Assembly (NCBI GenBank): GCA_900552715.1
Contig: USAV01000101.1
Location: forward strand, 1-6,603
Length of the DNA stretch: 6,603 bases
DNA from: an uncultured Veillonella sp.
GTDB lineage: Bacteria > Bacillota > Negativicutes > Veillonellales > Veillonellaceae
Direction: 5' to 3'
In this document: piece by piece, positions 6,528 through 6,603 of the stretch
How positions within the stretch are numbered: position 1 is the stretch's first letter
How the letters are laid out: every line of letters begins with the position of its first letter
Translations under genes and position numbers: made by a program
Notes under the pieces: generated by a model
What the model was told of the DNA's origin: nothing
Databases searched by the model: none
The model's input: the letters and a program-made list of their open reading frames with translations, nothing else

Positions 6528-6603
6528 GGCCCCGTGGTGTAGCGGTTAACATGTCGCCCTGTCACGGCGAAGATCGTCAGTTCAAATCTGATCGGGGTCG
6601 CCA
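6528..6603 (+). tRNA. tRNA-Asp (anticodon GTC)
   Basis: A complete 76-base tRNA. The acceptor stem GGCCCCG pairs with CGGGGTC (one G-U pair). The D-stem is GTGT/ACAT with a GG-containing loop, the anticodon stem is TCGCC/GGCGA around loop CTGTCAC, the variable loop is five bases, and the T-arm GTCAG/CTGAT encloses TTCAAAT. The anticodon GTC is at 6561-6563. Aspartate identity is supported by G10, C38 and discriminator G73. The CCA end is encoded and forms the last three bases of the window. Further tRNA genes may follow off the right edge. Confidence 0.98.

Overview
The window looks like one short assembly contig from a low-GC bacterium of the Negativicutes, most likely Veillonella or a close relative. 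This placement is inferred from A+T-rich codon use, the protein sequences and the gene order; no search was run. The left edge is not genomic. Bases 1-75 are an Illumina Nextera i7 (P7 side) adapter ending in the transposase mosaic end, so real DNA begins at about base 76. The right edge is the last base of the CCA end of a tRNA-Asp gene, a common place for an assembly to break.

All genes are on the + strand and tightly packed. From 76 to 5834 the order is yqeK (5' end lost), an LCP (LytR-CpsA-Psr) family membrane protein, rsfS, a CvfB/YitL-type S1 RNA-binding protein, trkA and trkH. Gaps between them are 1 to 11 bases, each gene has a Shine-Dalgarno-like sequence, and no internal terminator is visible, so they probably form one operon whose promoter lies off the left edge. 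After a 46-base gap comes a small metallo-beta-lactamase-fold hydrolase (5881-6477). Three bases past its stop lies a near-consensus sigma-70 promoter (TTGACA, 17-base spacer, TATACT) that drives a complete tRNA-Asp(GTC) with encoded CCA.

Functionally the block combines nucleotide-alarmone hydrolysis (YqeK), ribosome silencing (RsfS), RNA-linked regulation (CvfB), an envelope protein (LCP) and a two-component potassium uptake system (TrkA gate plus TrkH channel). This is core housekeeping and stress physiology. I see no mobile element, CRISPR array, phage gene or defence system, and no undescribed system.

The points most worth a second look are: the adapter and the false protein N-terminus it creates; an LCP protein that has lost several charged active-site residues while keeping others; a perfect 11-bp inverted repeat over the metal-binding motif of the hydrolase gene; and a 12-base tandem repeat in the LCP tail.
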